From Planctomycetaceae bacterium (GTDB lineage: Bacteria; Planctomycetota; Planctomycetia; Planctomycetales; Planctomycetaceae): a DNA stretch of 7,487 nt. The stretch lies in assembly GCA_029259875.1 (NCBI GenBank), contig JAJDEK010000437.1, positions 1-7,487 on the forward strand, written 5' to 3'. Shown here piece by piece: positions 6,664 to 7,487 of this stretch. Made by a program: the position numbers and the translations under genes. Position 1 is the first letter of the stretch; every line of letters begins with the position of its first letter. The notes under the pieces were generated by a model, which saw nothing but the letters and a program-made list of their open reading frames with translations, was not told the DNA's origin and did not search any database.

Positions 6664-7487
6664 ATGATCAAACTTATTCTTGCCAGTTGGCTTGCTGTCG
6701 TGTTTTTTTCTGTAAACGATGTCCTCTCTGCCAATCCTGAAATCACAGACAAAAAAGAGACTTCGCAGCGTCTGTACGATGCGGGAGTGCCAGAGACAGG
6801 TTTTCTGACTCTCAAAACAAAGAACTACACGCTTCCCATTGATGCTGCCAGCGGTTGGACCATTGAGAAGATATTCTATCGCGATCATCTATTTAGTCTG
6901 AATAACGGCCATTATGGAACCGTATTGAAGCCCCAAGGGGGGCAATGGTGGGGAACAGGACACAAAGAAGGGGGTCGAGAAGTCGTCCATCGCTTAACAC
7001 TGATCGTTGATGGCAAGGATGTTCCTATCACAAAAACGGGAGAGACCATTACCGGTAAACGGATTCAATTCATCAAAGAATCGACAATCTGGAAATTCAA
7101 AGTCCGTGCCAAAATTATTCTCACAAATGACTTTGTTGAAGAACAGACACAGATGGAAGCCCTTGAAGATTGTAAGATAGATCTACTTTACTATTTCATG
7201 CACTGCTTTCCCCCTTCCACAACAAAGTGGATTGCCCAACTTCCAGATGGATCAATCGAAAAAGGGGCACTATCACATTCCAATAAAATGGCAGTCAGCA
7301 AAGATACGACTTGGGTTGCTCAATATGACCCGGAAAATCAACTCGGTCTTTTATGTTATACTCCCAAAGTCATCGCAGGCAACCATAGCGCCAGCCACAT
7401 TTGGGACCTCGATCGTTATCACAAATACTACCTCCGCCATAACAGCGGGCAGTCATTTACAAAAGGAGAGAAGCTTGACTTCACAGT
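6664..7487 (+). CDS. Secreted protein of unrecognised family (3' end outside window)
   Basis: The frame is open from the ATG at 6664 to the window edge, giving 274 complete codons and no stop. Residues 1-23 are a typical signal peptide: Lys3, a hydrophobic core (LILASWLAVVFFSV) and a likely cleavage site after LSA, so the mature protein would begin at Asn24 and be exported. The mature part looks like an all-beta domain with many short strands. It has a Trp/Gly-rich stretch, GGQWWGTGHKEGGRE (93-107, Trp95 and Trp96), and acidic/aromatic segments such as IDLLYYFMHCFPPS and HIWDLDRYHKYYL further on. The general look recalls beta-sandwich carbohydrate-active or mutarotase-like proteins, but I cannot name a family and no catalytic set is evident. 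A purine-rich AAAAAAGAGA lies 15-24 bases before the ATG, too far to be a good Shine-Dalgarno. It has its own possible promoter and is separated by 389 bases from the acyl-transfer pair, so it is likely a separate transcription unit. Confidence 0.8.
   Translation, partial: MIKLILASWLAVVFFSVNDVLSANPEITDKKETSQRLYDAGVPETGFLTLKTKNYTLPIDAASGWTIEKIFYRDHLFSLNNGHYGTVLKPQGGQWWGTGHKEGGREVVHRLTLIVDGKDVPITKTGETITGKRIQFIKESTIWKFKVRAKIILTNDFVEEQTQMEALEDCKIDLLYYFMHCFPPSTTKWIAQLPDGSIEKGALSHSNKMAVSKDTTWVAQYDPENQLGLLCYTPKVIAGNHSASHIWDLDRYHKYYLRHNSGQSFTKGEKLDFT

Noticed and set aside
6580..6888. Minus-strand open frame of 102 codons
   Set aside because: It overlaps the signal peptide and mature part of the convincing forward gene at 6664 and its translation shows no family-like features.

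Overview
The window reads as a bacterial chromosome fragment. Gene content and style (an MgtE transporter, a polytopic glycosyltransferase with a TPR tail, an MBOAT/SGNH acyl-transfer pair, a secreted protein of unrecognised family, long AT-leaning intergenic gaps, and few Shine-Dalgarno sequences) would fit a planctomycete or similar Gram-negative. No marker gene fixes the taxonomy, so this is a low-confidence inference.

Layout, all genes on the + strand. (1) 1-600: the 3' end of a magnesium transporter gene (mgtE-like), with the complete membrane domain and the 5' part outside the window. (2) 601-920: a gap with no recognisable gene, ending in a strong inverted repeat (843-879) in the leader of the next gene. 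(3) 921-3500: an 859-residue protein with an N-terminal GT-C-type membrane glycosyltransferase region and a C-terminal helical TPR region. (4) 3501-3792: a gap holding two small hairpins and a 63-codon open stretch without a normal start codon, which reads as a possible decayed or cryptic gene for a small exported protein. (5) 3793-5190 and 5159-6274: an MBOAT O-acyltransferase and a membrane-anchored SGNH-fold protein, overlapping by 32 bases and almost certainly co-translated. (6) 6275-6663: a gap with a perfect 8-bp hairpin and a candidate promoter. (7) 6664 to the window end: the 5' part of a gene for a secreted protein of unrecognised family.

Functional reading: the MBOAT and SGNH proteins form a two-part module of the AlgI/AlgJ, PatA/PatB and DltB/DltD type. 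The MBOAT protein moves acyl groups across the membrane and the SGNH partner acts on the periplasmic side, usually to acetylate a cell-surface or secreted polysaccharide. The GT-C protein just upstream would transfer a sugar from a lipid-linked donor on the same side of the membrane. Together they suggest a small envelope-glycan modification locus, but no glycan backbone synthesis or export genes lie in the window, so the acceptor is unknown. The mgtE end appears unrelated to this function. I did not find mobile elements, CRISPR arrays, tRNA or rRNA genes.
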